64,000 bases of DNA from UBA1444 sp964521625 (lineage in GTDB: Bacteria; Bacillota; Negativicutes; UBA1444). The stretch lies in assembly GCA_964521625.1 (NCBI GenBank), contig CAZFSM010000015.1, positions 1 through 64,000 of the forward strand, in the 5' to 3' direction. This document shows, one piece after another, positions 25,583 through 33,883 of the stretch. The notes below the pieces were generated by a model. The model was given only the letters and a program-made list of their open reading frames with translations. It had not been told where the DNA came from and did no database searches. Every line of letters begins with the position of its first letter. Position 1 is the first letter of the stretch. The position numbers and the translations under genes were made by a program.

Positions 25583-26434
25583 CTAACAGGGGAATGTCTG
25601 TACCAGCCACCGCCGAATCTGATCCCTTACTACAGCGACCCGAACCATGATTTCTTCATCCGTGCCGGTAAATTGCGAGGGATCGTCGAATGCCTGATGT
25701 AACCGCGTTTTTGCTCCGGGGAAATACGGGCAGGCTTCCCCTGCCTTATCGCAAACCGTTACCACATAATCAAATTCCTGGCCGGAAAATTCATCGACAC
25801 TTTTCACCCGGTTGCCGCTAATATCGAGATCCAGCTCCGCCATGGCCCGCACAACATACGGATTTAACTTGCCCGGTTCAATCCCGGCGCTGCGGGCTTC
25901 GTATAGATCGCCCAGCATTGTATTCATCAAACTTTCCGCCATTTGCGACCGGGCGGAATTGTGGGTGCACAGAAATAGCACCCGTTTCTTGTCAGCTTGT
26001 TCGCACCGCTCTGCCAGCCAATGGATAACCTGTAATTCGATCTCATTGCGCACCCGTCGAAACTCCTGCAGACGCTCCTCGTCCGAGCCTTGGAAAGTTG
26101 CCGGGTCATCAAATGGCCAGGCAAGGATCTTCAACGCACTGGGAAAAATCACCGGGCACTGCTCTTCGGCTTTTTTGCACACGGCAATTACATGCCCGAA
26201 AGACAACTTGCCCAGATACTCCCGAACGCTTTTGGAGACCTGACCAGAGATATCCACGCCGATTTCATCCATCACGACCACCGCCATCGGATGCACCGGC
26301 GCAGGTTCAAAACCAGCGCTATAAACCTGGTACCATTTACTGCCGTAATGTTTTAAGAACCCCTCCGCCATCTGGCTACGCGCACTATTCTGGGAACACA
26401 GGATCAAAATGTTTTCTTTGCTAATTGTCTGCAT
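25583..26434 (-). CDS. Tandem ArsC (low-MW phosphatase-type arsenate reductase) fusion
   Basis: 283 residues made of two complete ArsC/LMW-PTP domains. Domain 1 (about 1-140) has the P-loop CSQNSARSQMAEGFL and later Cys in IAVCKKAEEQCPVIFP. Domain 2 (about 148-283) has CTHNSARSQMAESLM and VTVCDKAGEACPYFPG. Each domain therefore keeps the CX5R nucleophile loop and the two redox cysteines of the thioredoxin-coupled arsenate reductase family. Normally the enzyme is one domain of about 135 residues. GGGAGGG lies seven bases before the ATG. No arsB/acr3 or arsR neighbour is present, so the role in arsenate reduction is not confirmed by context. It is convergent with mgsA. Confidence 0.85.
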   Translation of the reverse strand: MQTISKENILILCSQNSARSQMAEGFLKHYGSKWYQVYSAGFEPAPVHPMAVVVMDEIGVDISGQVSKSVREYLGKLSFGHVIAVCKKAEEQCPVIFPSALKILAWPFDDPATFQGSDEERLQEFRRVRNEIELQVIHWLAERCEQADKKRVLFLCTHNSARSQMAESLMNTMLGDLYEARSAGIEPGKLNPYVVRAMAELDLDISGNRVKSVDEFSGQEFDYVVTVCDKAGEACPYFPGAKTRLHQAFDDPSQFTGTDEEIMVRVAVVRDQIRRWLVQTFPC

Positions 26435-26549
26435 ACGGAATCCCTCCCGGTTTTTACCTGTTTATTCTTGCCATTGTCGATTTCAGTTTTCATTGTCGCT
26501 CATGTTCTGTTATTCCGGCAAGGCTGTTAACAGAAAAATAACATTAATA

Positions 26550-26576
26550 AACCGCCAAACCCGAAGGCAGGCGGTC
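26550..26576 (-). terminator. Weak hairpin after the CPCELC small gene
   Basis: An ACCGCC arm pairs with GGCGGT around a 13-base loop and reads into TTTATTAATG on the minus strand, about 50 bases past the stop at 26624. Confidence 0.45.
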
Positions 26577-26623
26577 GCGATTTTGTTGTTTAGTTACCCT
26601 TCTGGCGGCTTAGGTTCCATTTT

Positions 26624-26905
26624 TTACATTAGATACTCAACTATATTTTCCTTCTCGTTGCACAATTCACACGGGCAGTAAATTTCGTGTGATTCAGTGT
26701 GCGCTTTAAGATCATTAAGCCTGGACAACAATTCCGGTTTTTCTTTCGAGGTATTATTCTTCCATTCAACCACCTGACTAAACATGGATGAAAACAAATC
26801 GTTCAGTTGCTCCTGGCTGACCGGCAATGGTTTTGAAATTCGCCCGGTGTTATTCAGGAACTTATACAATGCTCGCGCCTGCGAGGGTGTGAGTTCAATT
26901 CTCAT
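26624..26905 (-). CDS. Small protein with a CPCELC motif
   Basis: 93 residues, not a family I recognise. It starts at the ATG at 26905 (GGCGGGTG upstream), giving MRIELTPSQARALYKFLNN. The middle is helical and polar (SQEQLNDLFSSMFSQVVEW). The end carries HEIYCPCELCNEKENIVEYLM, with three Cys in CPCELC and a nearby His that could bind a metal. There is no signal peptide or membrane segment. The upstream neighbour is the AT-rich HEPN-like orphan on the other strand. Confidence 0.6.
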   Translation of the reverse strand: MRIELTPSQARALYKFLNNTGRISKPLPVSQEQLNDLFSSMFSQVVEWKNNTSKEKPELLSRLNDLKAHTESHEIYCPCELCNEKENIVEYLM

Positions 26906-27212
26906 GTTGCACCCGCCTGATATTTTGATTGATATTACTGTATCGCGAACGAGGCTTATGTGCAATACATTAGGAAAACAAAAAGACGCCCTTACCTTCT
27001 GACAATTCGTGCTAAACGCTTCAGTCCACAATTATTTATAAGGCCCGTCGACACGGCGACCTCTGACGACGATCAGCAGTTGCAAAAAACGTTCAATGAT
27101 GTCCAAGCACTTTCTGCCGTCTAGTGGTTGATCATTGCAGGCATTCATCGGTTTTTGTTGAAGAGATTAATATAAGTTTTGCTTAATCCCGTGTTTGAAA
27201 GGGGATTTATCT
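26906..27212. other. Intergenic stretch with no recognised gene
   Basis: 307 bases between the divergent CPCELC and HEPN-like genes. Possible promoters only; no RNA gene, convincing hairpin or ORF was recognised. Confidence 0.4.
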
Positions 27213-28328
27213 GTGGAATGGGTATTTCGCTATGCTCTCCCGTCCCTCATGATTGCCAAAGCATTTGAATCAGAATACGCAATCATTGCTCCTTTTGATG
27301 ACCCACGAACACAACAGGCTATCTCAAGACAATCTAACGCCACTCGCCTATTAACAGGCTTTATAAATCGTCGCAGCAAACAAATCAAACCAGCAGCTTT
27401 ACTTGTTCTAGCCAACGCACCTGAAAGTGCCGCAAGCGATGAAGCACTTGTTTCCTTTCGCAATTTATGTGCCATTAGTACGTTATTGAAACATTGGGCA
27501 TGTTCTGCAAATGAAGGGCGGATCGGCGAAATGCTCTTCTCAGACCACTTTGATTTTTATCCTTACACCGTAAACGAAAACAATCGAATTGTCAGCATTA
27601 CCCCTGATAAGAATAGTTTTGGTTCGGAAGATGCTCCTTTTGTTGGCATGGCCTCGCCTTTGCTTGCAGTGATGCCCGGTCCCGTTTTTTGCGACGAGCT
27701 AATTTTTAGGACTCTCTTGCAACAGTGGCAACACAAATTTTTATCTCCACATGGTACTAGTAAATATACGAGTATATTATTCCGCTCTTTAGAGCTGGCT
27801 TATCAAGCACTTTCAATCCCCACCAAGAACCAGGCTTCCATCCATGACTTTGGCGTGTCGGCGGCCTGTTGGGTTAGTGCTTTTGAAATATTAGTCCACT
27901 TTGAACATGCCGACGCAAATAGCAAAAAAGTGCGAGATCATTTATTGAAAGCAGAATACCCTTGGGGCGAAGAACAATTGCGTCAATATAGAAAACCAGT
28001 CTTCAATAAAAACAATTCCCAGACAGAGTCATACTCATTAATTCAAGAAATTTATATGGCTCTCTATAAAGTTCGAAATGATTTTATGCACGGAAACGAA
28101 GTGTTGACTCAAACGCTCTCCCTTTTTGGCTTAGATAAGCCGCCGATCAATTGCATCACGCCCACTATCTACAGAATAGCATTATGGCATTATCTGCGTT
28201 CTCATTTTCACCAAGAGGATCGCGATATTACCGACTTCATTACTTGGCTTCGTGACTATTATGATTATGAAAACTCACTTATGAAGATATTTTTTTCCGA
28301 CACCTTTCCAGTAGAAAGCCAATCTTAA
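27213..28328 (+). CDS. Orphan protein with HEPN-like RxxxxH motif
   Basis: 371 residues from a GTG at 27213 (GGGGAT upstream). An alternative TTG at 27195 overlaps the ribosome site. No family was recognised with certainty. The last third is helical and contains YKVRNDFMHGNE: R288-x4-H293 fits the RX4-6H active-site motif of HEPN ribonuclease-like domains, preceded by ACWVSAFEILVHFEH, which resembles the first helices of ApeA-type HEPN proteins. The gene is visibly more AT-rich than its neighbours and stands alone, as expected for a transferred defence or toxin-like gene. Other options are a non-catalytic HEPN or an unrelated helical protein. Confidence 0.65.
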   Translation: MEWVFRYALPSLMIAKAFESEYAIIAPFDDPRTQQAISRQSNATRLLTGFINRRSKQIKPAALLVLANAPESAASDEALVSFRNLCAISTLLKHWACSANEGRIGEMLFSDHFDFYPYTVNENNRIVSITPDKNSFGSEDAPFVGMASPLLAVMPGPVFCDELIFRTLLQQWQHKFLSPHGTSKYTSILFRSLELAYQALSIPTKNQASIHDFGVSAACWVSAFEILVHFEHADANSKKVRDHLLKAEYPWGEEQLRQYRKPVFNKNNSQTESYSLIQEIYMALYKVRNDFMHGNEVLTQTLSLFGLDKPPINCITPTIYRIALWHYLRSHFHQEDRDITDFITWLRDYYDYENSLMKIFFSDTFPVESQS

Positions 28329-28515
28329 GTAAGACAACAAAGTCTTAGCCAGTTTCCGGTTATTACTTCTTCAGACTACCCGCCACCACAAAGATAAAAA
28401 CAACTTCATCCTCTCTGTTAACATATCCATAAACCAGTCTTAACACAAAGCCGCCAGCTCTATGACACAATATACTCAAAGCCTGCGAAAGCAGAAATAA
28501 TGGGAGGGGTATAGT

Positions 28516-29646
28516 GTGGCATATGGCAATATTCTGTTCGTAATATCCGATACCGGCGGCGGACATCGCAGCGCAGCGGATGCTATGATCGAAGCGGTCC
28601 GACGATTGGACGGCGACAGGGCCAGGTGTTCCATTACCGACTTATTGCGCGAAACTGCCGTGCCTCTAGTACGAAGCGCTCCAGAAATTTACGGTTATTG
28701 CTCAACCCGGCAAGTCTGGCTGCATGATTTGTTTTTCCGCTTCACGAACGAACCGCAGCGTATCGACCTGCTTTCCAAACTGGTTTATGCCAAGGCTAGA
28801 GAAAATATCAAACATGTAATTCGCAGCAACCGTCCCGATCTGGTTGTCGTCGCTCACCCGTTGGCGCTTCGCCTGATGTGCATCGCCCGCCGGGAAATGC
28901 GGGCCCAATTCCCTTTGATTACCGTCGTTACTGATCTGGCAACGATTCACGCATCCTGGGCCTACAACGAGTCTGACCTATATCTGGTTCCGACCTGGGA
29001 AGCCCATCAAGCTCTATTGAATCATGGGTTGCCGGCTCACAAACTGATCTATACCGGATTCCCGGTGCATCCGAAATTTTTTGACAGCCAGGACAACCAA
29101 CGAGCAATTCGCGACAAGCTGGCCATTGATCCGCACAAAAAAACCGTATTGCTCACAAGTGGCGGCGCGGGCGGCGGAAAAATCAAGGATTATGTGGAAA
29201 GTATCGAAACGCAACGCCCCGACTGGCAGTCGTTGGTAGTGACCGGCAATAACCGCGAACTCTTCGCCAGCTTAAAAAATCGCCCGTCAGCACCTTCGCA
29301 GACGCATGTTTTCGGTTTCGTGCACAACATGGAACGATTGATGCTGGCGGCTGATGTTGTCGCAACCAAAGCCGGCCCCGGTACGATCATGGAAGCCCGG
29401 GCGCTGCAGCGGCCGCTAGTCGTGACTGGCGCCGTTGGATTGCAGGAAACCGGCAATATCGACTACGTTTCAAAAAATCGCTACGGGTTGTTCGCACCGG
29501 ATTCGACCTCACTGATCAAGGCGCTGGATTCACTGGGCAGCGGCCCAAAAACGGACCGGCAGCAAGATCGCGTCGAAGACGGAGCAACCCGGATCGCCGG
29601 GGTCATTCTGGAGAAGATGCAATGGGCAAGAGATTTACCCGCATAA
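28516..29646 (+). CDS. MGDG-synthase/UgtP-like glycolipid glycosyltransferase
   Basis: 376 residues, GT-B fold. The N-terminal MGDG-synthase domain shows VISDTGGGHRSAADAM and LVVVAHPLALRL. The C-terminal GT28-like domain shows VLLTSGGAGGG, VFGFVHNMERLMLAADVVATKAGPGTIMEA and GLQETGNIDYV. Such enzymes transfer galactose or glucose from UDP-sugar to diacylglycerol (or are MurG-like). GTG start at 28516 after GGGAGGGG. Single gene with a bidirectional terminator at 29678-29710. The acceptor lipid is not known from sequence. Confidence 0.88.
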   Translation: MAYGNILFVISDTGGGHRSAADAMIEAVRRLDGDRARCSITDLLRETAVPLVRSAPEIYGYCSTRQVWLHDLFFRFTNEPQRIDLLSKLVYAKARENIKHVIRSNRPDLVVVAHPLALRLMCIARREMRAQFPLITVVTDLATIHASWAYNESDLYLVPTWEAHQALLNHGLPAHKLIYTGFPVHPKFFDSQDNQRAIRDKLAIDPHKKTVLLTSGGAGGGKIKDYVESIETQRPDWQSLVVTGNNRELFASLKNRPSAPSQTHVFGFVHNMERLMLAADVVATKAGPGTIMEARALQRPLVVTGAVGLQETGNIDYVSKNRYGLFAPDSTSLIKALDSLGSGPKTDRQQDRVEDGATRIAGVILEKMQWARDLPA

Positions 29647-29677
29647 GAACCAGCACCCCTTCGGCAGAAATAAAAAC

Positions 29678-29710
29678 AAACGGCTGGGAATTTCCCAGCC
29701 GTTTGTTTTA
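29678..29710. terminator. Bidirectional terminator
   Basis: A perfect 11-bp stem (29678-29688 with 29694-29704) and a 5-base loop, with A-rich sequence before and T-rich sequence after, between the convergent glycosyltransferase and phospholipase genes. Confidence 0.85.
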
Positions 29711-29739
29711 TATAAAAGCCATCGCACCCAAGGAGGGGC

Positions 29740-30459
29740 TCAGGCGACGATGGCTGCTCCGTTTGCCAGAGGAACGTTCACAATAGTAAGCGGGTTTAAC
29801 GCCAATCGGTGAAAATGTTCAAACAGACCGGCTGTTGACCGCTGGGCCAGCGGCAATGTAACGCGCGTAACAGCTTCATAGTCTGCGTTGCCTTTGTCCG
29901 TATCCACTGCATCCAGTAGTTCGGCGCTGGCTCGTGAATTTTTCAGAATAAAATCAGCGACTTTACTGCCTTGCAGATAGACGCCCAAATTCTCGACAGT
30001 AAACTGCCGGTAATGTTTCATCGCCCATATTTCGTAGTCCTGGTGACCGCTAAACATCCGTCCCCGTGCATGATGCGGCACGCACATGTCCTGAACCAGA
30101 TGCGAGGCCGCCCCCAAAAAGAAAGCCGCCTTGCAGCGGTTTCCCTGACGCGCTTCTTTAATGGCGCGGGCAAAATATTGTTGAAATGTATCCAGCGCAT
30201 TGCCGAAAGGCCAAATACCCCGTCCCGTCTTCGTTTCGAGGTAGTGGTCGATGTTTTTCCACTGGCTGTCGGCCCAAAAGCCGCCTTGATTGATATCCTT
30301 GACATAAGTGCTGAAAAAACTGGCGCAAGGCAGAAACGCTTCACGGGCTAAAATGTCAATCGCCTGTGCATTGCAAAAAGAGTGCGTCAACGGCGGTTTA
30401 TCGATAAACCGCTGCAATGGGGATGCTGTAACCAACAACAGATGCGCAAGCCGCTGCAT
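29740..30459 (-). CDS. Zinc-dependent phospholipase C family protein
   Basis: 239 residues of the all-helical zinc phospholipase C/P1 nuclease fold. Metal ligands are visible as H in LTHSF, the ASHLVQDMCVPHHARG block (His-x3-Asp and a His pair) and GHQDYEIW. The ATG at 30459 has GGAGGTG ahead. The N-terminus (MQRLAHLLLVTASPL) is only mildly hydrophobic and not a clear signal peptide, so location is uncertain. Likely substrate: phospholipid head groups. It is divergent from the alcohol dehydrogenase gene, and repeats in the gap may be shared control sites. Confidence 0.82.
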   Translation of the reverse strand: MQRLAHLLLVTASPLQRFIDKPPLTHSFCNAQAIDILAREAFLPCASFFSTYVKDINQGGFWADSQWKNIDHYLETKTGRGIWPFGNALDTFQQYFARAIKEARQGNRCKAAFFLGAASHLVQDMCVPHHARGRMFSGHQDYEIWAMKHYRQFTVENLGVYLQGSKVADFILKNSRASAELLDAVDTDKGNADYEAVTRVTLPLAQRSTAGLFEHFHRLALNPLTIVNVPLANGAAIVA

Positions 30460-30516
30460 TTTTCCACCTCCGCCGATCCTTGTTGATTTCATTATAACCT
30501 CGTCAATACACGGTTC

Positions 30517-30583
30517 GGTTAACAGAGTATTACGCGAGGTTAACGTATTGTAAAAATCAGGTTACGTTACAGCGATAATATCG
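30517..30583. promoter_or_regulatory. Direct-repeat array and small palindrome in a divergent promoter
   Basis: GGTTAAC at 30517-30523 and 30538-30544 and GGTTACG at 30560-30566 are spaced 21 and 22 bases, two helical turns. A 15-base palindrome (AGCGATA-A-TATCGCT) follows near 30570. They lie between the phospholipase and dehydrogenase starts. Regulator unknown. Confidence 0.4.
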
Positions 30584-30656
30584 CTTGAACAGGCAGGAGT
30601 TTGCCAACTGAACAGGGAAGATTTTATTTAATGAATTAAGAACGGGAGTGTTTACC

Positions 30657-31754
30657 ATGATTCGAGCCGCCATTTTAGAAAAACCACTGACGCCAATCGG
30701 CGTCCAAACTCTGCCTGAGCCGGTGTTGGAACCGGGAGCCGCCCTGTTGGAAACGATCTACAGCGAAGTCTGCGGCACTGATGTACACTTGTACCACGGC
30801 CGTCTGGCCGGCGTGCCTTATCCAATTATCCCTGGCCACATCAACGTCGGTCGGGTTGAGAAAATGAACGGCGACTTGCGGGACGCCGACGGGCAGCCGC
30901 TGCAAATCGGCGATATCGTGACTTTTCTCGATGTACACGAAACCTGCCACGACTGCTGGTTCTGCCTCGTCGCCAAAGCCTCGACCCGCTGCCCCAGCCG
31001 CAAAGTCTACGGCATCACTTATGGGTTGCAGGACGGGATTCTCGGCGGCTGGAGTGAAAAGATTTATCTGAAACCCGGCGTCAAAGTCGTCAAATTGCCG
31101 CCAACGGTTAAACCCGAAGCATTTATCGGCGCCGGTTGCGGTCTGCCCACAGCTTACCACGCTATTGAACAGGCTGGCATCAAACTGGGTGATACAGTCG
31201 TTGTCCAGGGCAGCGGCCCGGTCGGCCTGAATTCGGCGATTTTGGCGCAACTCGCCGGAGCTGTAAAAGTCATTGTGGTCGGCGGCCCGGCGCACCGGCT
31301 GGAGCTTGCCCAGCAGTTTGGCGTAGATGCCGTGGTCAACATTGAAACCACAACCGCTGAAGAAAGAGTTGCCGCTATCAAGGCAATGACTTCGGGGCGG
31401 GGCGCGGATGTGGCCATCGAAGCAACCGGCTTCCCCGCCGCAGTCAAAGAAGGCATGGCGATGGCCCGGGATGCCGGAACCTATGTGGTCGTCGGACAAT
31501 ATACCAACAATGGCGATATTTCGATGAATCCGCATCTCGACATCAACAAAAAGCATCTGACCATCAAAGGAACCTGGGGGATCGATCTGAGCCACTTTTA
31601 CCGCTCGATTCAAATCATGGCCAAACATCACAATCGCTTCGCCTGGGAAAAATTCGTCTCTGGCCATTACGGCCTGAATGAAGTTAATCAAGCTATCGCC
31701 GATGTCGAACACCACCGAGTAATGAAAGCCGTCATTGACCCGCACAAAAAATAA
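30657..31754 (+). CDS. Zinc-binding medium-chain alcohol dehydrogenase
   Basis: 365 residues. GroES-like domain with EVCGTDVHLYHG (catalytic Cys and Asp), PYPIIPGHINVG (zinc His; the usual GHE is GHI here) and the structural-zinc cysteines in CHDCWFCLVAKASTRC. Rossmann NAD(P) domain with VVVQGSGPVGLNSAILAQLAG and SGRGADVAIEATG. The broad family oxidises secondary alcohols, polyols or threonine; the substrate is unknown. ATG at 30657 follows GGGAG; a GTG at 30648 overlaps that site. The isochorismatase-like gene begins 20 bases downstream, so the two are probably cotranscribed. Confidence 0.88.
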   Translation: MIRAAILEKPLTPIGVQTLPEPVLEPGAALLETIYSEVCGTDVHLYHGRLAGVPYPIIPGHINVGRVEKMNGDLRDADGQPLQIGDIVTFLDVHETCHDCWFCLVAKASTRCPSRKVYGITYGLQDGILGGWSEKIYLKPGVKVVKLPPTVKPEAFIGAGCGLPTAYHAIEQAGIKLGDTVVVQGSGPVGLNSAILAQLAGAVKVIVVGGPAHRLELAQQFGVDAVVNIETTTAEERVAAIKAMTSGRGADVAIEATGFPAAVKEGMAMARDAGTYVVVGQYTNNGDISMNPHLDINKKHLTIKGTWGIDLSHFYRSIQIMAKHHNRFAWEKFVSGHYGLNEVNQAIADVEHHRVMKAVIDPHKK

Positions 31755-31774
31755 CAAACGGAGGAGGAATTCAC

Positions 31775-32431
31775 ATGCAGACAAGAACCGCGTCGAGTAA
31801 ATTTACCTCGTTGATGCTGTTGCTGTTTCTGGTCGTGTTCCTGACCCAACCGGTACTAGCTGCTCCAGCCACGATCGTCGATGAATGGAAATCAGTCCCG
31901 TTACCGGCCTCCCCACCTATCAAGCCCGTTATAATCGACCCCGGAACCACAGCCTTTTTAATCCTCGATATTCAGCTACCGATGTGCGGTATCGAGCAAA
32001 GACCCCGTTGTGCGGCATCCGTGCCAAAAATCGCCGACTTCCTGCTTCAAGCTCGGGTCCGGGCTATGCCGGTCGTCTATAGCCTCACGCCGACAGGAAC
32101 TGTCGAAAACATCGTGCCTGCTGTTTATCCTTTGCCTGGTGAACCGGCAGTTCGATCCAGCGTCGACAAATTTTACAACACCGACCTGGAAAAAATCTTA
32201 AAAGAAAAAGGGATAAAAACCGTGATCATCGTCGGCACCGCTGCTCACGGCGCTGTGTTACACACGGCAACCGGAGCTGCGGTGCGCGGCATGCAGGTCA
32301 TTATACCGGTCGATGGCATGTCAGCTATCGAAACTTACGCCGAGCAATACACCGCCTGGCACATGTTGAACGCTCCCGGCACGCGCGCCCGGACAACCTT
32401 GACTACATTCGCACAGATGTCTTTCAAGTAA
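31775..32431 (+). CDS. Exported isochorismatase-like protein lacking the catalytic cysteine
   Basis: 218 residues with a signal peptide (LMLLLFLVVFLTQPVLAA, cut near residue 30). The mature part has the isochorismatase/nicotinamidase fold: D65 in AFLILDIQ and K132 in SVDKFYNT match two of the catalytic triad. The third position, Cys in GVATxxCV of active hydrolases, reads GTAAHGAV, so A160 replaces it. Export is also unusual for this mostly cytoplasmic family. It may be a non-hydrolytic or binding protein, or use other chemistry. Good ribosome site (GGAGGAGG). Terminator at 32442-32476. Confidence 0.8.
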   Translation: MQTRTASSKFTSLMLLLFLVVFLTQPVLAAPATIVDEWKSVPLPASPPIKPVIIDPGTTAFLILDIQLPMCGIEQRPRCAASVPKIADFLLQARVRAMPVVYSLTPTGTVENIVPAVYPLPGEPAVRSSVDKFYNTDLEKILKEKGIKTVIIVGTAAHGAVLHTATGAAVRGMQVIIPVDGMSAIETYAEQYTAWHMLNAPGTRARTTLTTFAQMSFK

Positions 32432-32441
32432 TTGCAACATA

Positions 32442-32476
32442 AAACCCGCGTGATGCTGGTCATCACGCGGGTTTTT
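32442..32476 (+). terminator. Rho-independent terminator
   Basis: A 14-bp stem (AAACCCGCGTGATG at 32442-32455 with its complement from 32461), a 5-base loop and a T5 tail. It ends the dehydrogenase/isochorismatase-like unit and faces the convergent secreted-protein gene. Confidence 0.9.
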
Positions 32477-32507
32477 CATTGGTCTGCCCACAGCTAAATA
32501 ATATGGG

Positions 32508-32933
32508 TTACAAACAATGTTCTCCACCGTTACGCGCTCGGTGCAGTAAAGAATCGAACGATTCTACGGTGAACCCCACCGACAACATCCGGTTGATCAG
32601 TCCGTCCCGGTTGCGTTCCCATTGGGAAACTGCCCAGTCACTGCTCTTTTTGCCGGGAAACGCAACAAGTATGACGTTAATCTCCTTGCCAGCACAGTCC
32701 TTAGCCAAAACTGCAGCTACCGACGGCCGGGAAAAATCGAATTCTGACAGCGGTTGTTGCGGCATCATCAACGTGGTGAAATCTTCCAGCGCGGCACGTG
32801 CATGAGTCACCGCGACCGCCCGGTTATACGTAAATTCGGCCAGTTCCGGCGGCGCCGATTCGGCTTGGCCATAGCCCAAAATCATCACGCCAAAACACAA
32901 TATCACCATAAAAACTCTCAGACATTTTCGCAC
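32508..32933 (-). CDS. Small exported protein of unknown function
   Basis: About 141 residues. Signal peptide: KCLRVFMVILCFGVMILGYGQAES, cut around residue 25. The mature part begins APPELAEFTYNRAVAVTHARAALEDF and has a middle strand GKEINVILVAFPGKK; there are two Cys (KDCAGK and EHCL) that might pair. No family recognised. Start uncertain: GTG at 32933 has GGGGG nine bases upstream; a TTG at 32942 overlaps that G-run. Confidence 0.6.
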   Translation of the reverse strand: MRKCLRVFMVILCFGVMILGYGQAESAPPELAEFTYNRAVAVTHARAALEDFTTLMMPQQPLSEFDFSRPSVAAVLAKDCAGKEINVILVAFPGKKSSDWAVSQWERNRDGLINRMLSVGFTVESFDSLLHRARNGGEHCL

Positions 32934-33135
32934 TCCCGCCAACCCCCTTCAATATTTTCATACCAGTTGATCGCAGAATTCCTGTATCAATAACAATATT
33001 ATTCTGCGCGCCGCTCAGTATCCCTTTTGTAAAAATGATTTTGCATTGTGACAGGGTTCCCTCATCTGTTGTCGAAATAAATAATATAATAGTTTGATAA
33101 AATAACAACTAACGCAAAGAAGCGAGGTGCTCTTC

Positions 33136-33483
33136 ATGGCAAAGATCAAGGCCCACGCCAAACGCCTCCGGATTTACATCGGCGAAGCCGATTCCTGGGA
33201 AGGAAAGTCGCTCTACAAGGCACTGGTACTAAAAGCCAAAGAACTCGACCTAGCCGGCGCAACCGTCTTTCAAGGTTGCATGGGATACGGCGCCAATAGC
33301 CGGATTCATACCGCCAGCATGATCGACTTGTCTGCCGATTTGCCAATCCTGATCGAAATCATCGACAGCCCTGAATATATCGAAAAATTTTTGCCTTATC
33401 TTGACCTGATGGTCAAAGAAGGTCTGGTGACTGTAGACGACATCGAAGTCATCAAGTACGGCAAAAAAACGCCTGTACGCTAG
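33136..33483 (+). CDS. DUF190 protein paired with CrcB
   Basis: 115 residues, DUF190 family: KRLRIYIGEADSWEGKSLYKALVLKAKELDLAGATVFQG, then GYGANSRIHTA and LPILIEIIDSPEYIEKFLP. The fold is a ferredoxin-like PII relative. It is often encoded next to CrcB fluoride channels, as here (26-base gap), and a role in fluoride response is suspected but not proven. ATG at 33136 with GCGAGGTG upstream. No fluoride riboswitch was recognised in the leader. Confidence 0.88.
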   Translation: MAKIKAHAKRLRIYIGEADSWEGKSLYKALVLKAKELDLAGATVFQGCMGYGANSRIHTASMIDLSADLPILIEIIDSPEYIEKFLPYLDLMVKEGLVTVDDIEVIKYGKKTPVR

Positions 33484-33508
33484 TCAAAAACTTCGGGGAG
33501 CAGATGAT

Positions 33509-33883
33509 TTGGAGACGATACTTTTTATAGCCATCGGCGGCGGCGTCGGCTCGGTTACCCGCCATCTAACTTCAGTATGGGCGGCAGAACGATTCGGCGC
33601 CGATTTTCCGTACGGCACGTTACTGGTCAACGTGGTCGGTTGCTATCTGATCGGCCTGTTTATGGTACTTGCCACAGAGCGGTTTATGTTGCCGGCCCAT
33701 TGGCGGCTGCTAGTCGCCAGTGGTTTTTTGGGTGGACTTACAACTTTTTCCTCATTTGGTTATGAAACGCTAAAATTAGTGCAAGACGGCGCCCTAGTGC
33801 CGGCATTCCAAAATATAGCCGCCAACCTCGTTACCGGTCTGGTCGCGACTTGGCTCGGCATCATCAGCGGTCGCAGCCTTTAA
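33509..33883 (+). CDS. crcB: Fluoride channel CrcB/Fluc
   Basis: 124 residues with four membrane helices. Signature elements: IGGGVGSVTRHLTSVWA, FPYGTLLVNVVGCYLIG (pore Asn) and ASGFLGGLTTFSSFGYET (the conserved Phe pair and sodium-site Thr). It works as an inverted dimer that lets fluoride out of the cell. TTG start at 33509 with GGGAG eight bases upstream. Its 3' end overlaps the convergent reductase gene by four bases, and its terminator lies inside that gene. Confidence 0.93.
   Translation: METILFIAIGGGVGSVTRHLTSVWAAERFGADFPYGTLLVNVVGCYLIGLFMVLATERFMLPAHWRLLVASGFLGGLTTFSSFGYETLKLVQDGALVPAFQNIAANLVTGLVATWLGIISGRSL

Noticed and set aside
30675..31784. 369-codon open frame on the minus strand
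   Set aside because: It is antisense to the alcohol dehydrogenase, whose zinc and Rossmann motifs are unmistakable. The antisense product has no recognisable domain.
33000..33135. Fluoride riboswitch upstream of DUF190-crcB
   Set aside because: The conserved crcB-motif segments could not be found in the leader; only an ordinary AT-rich promoter region is visible.
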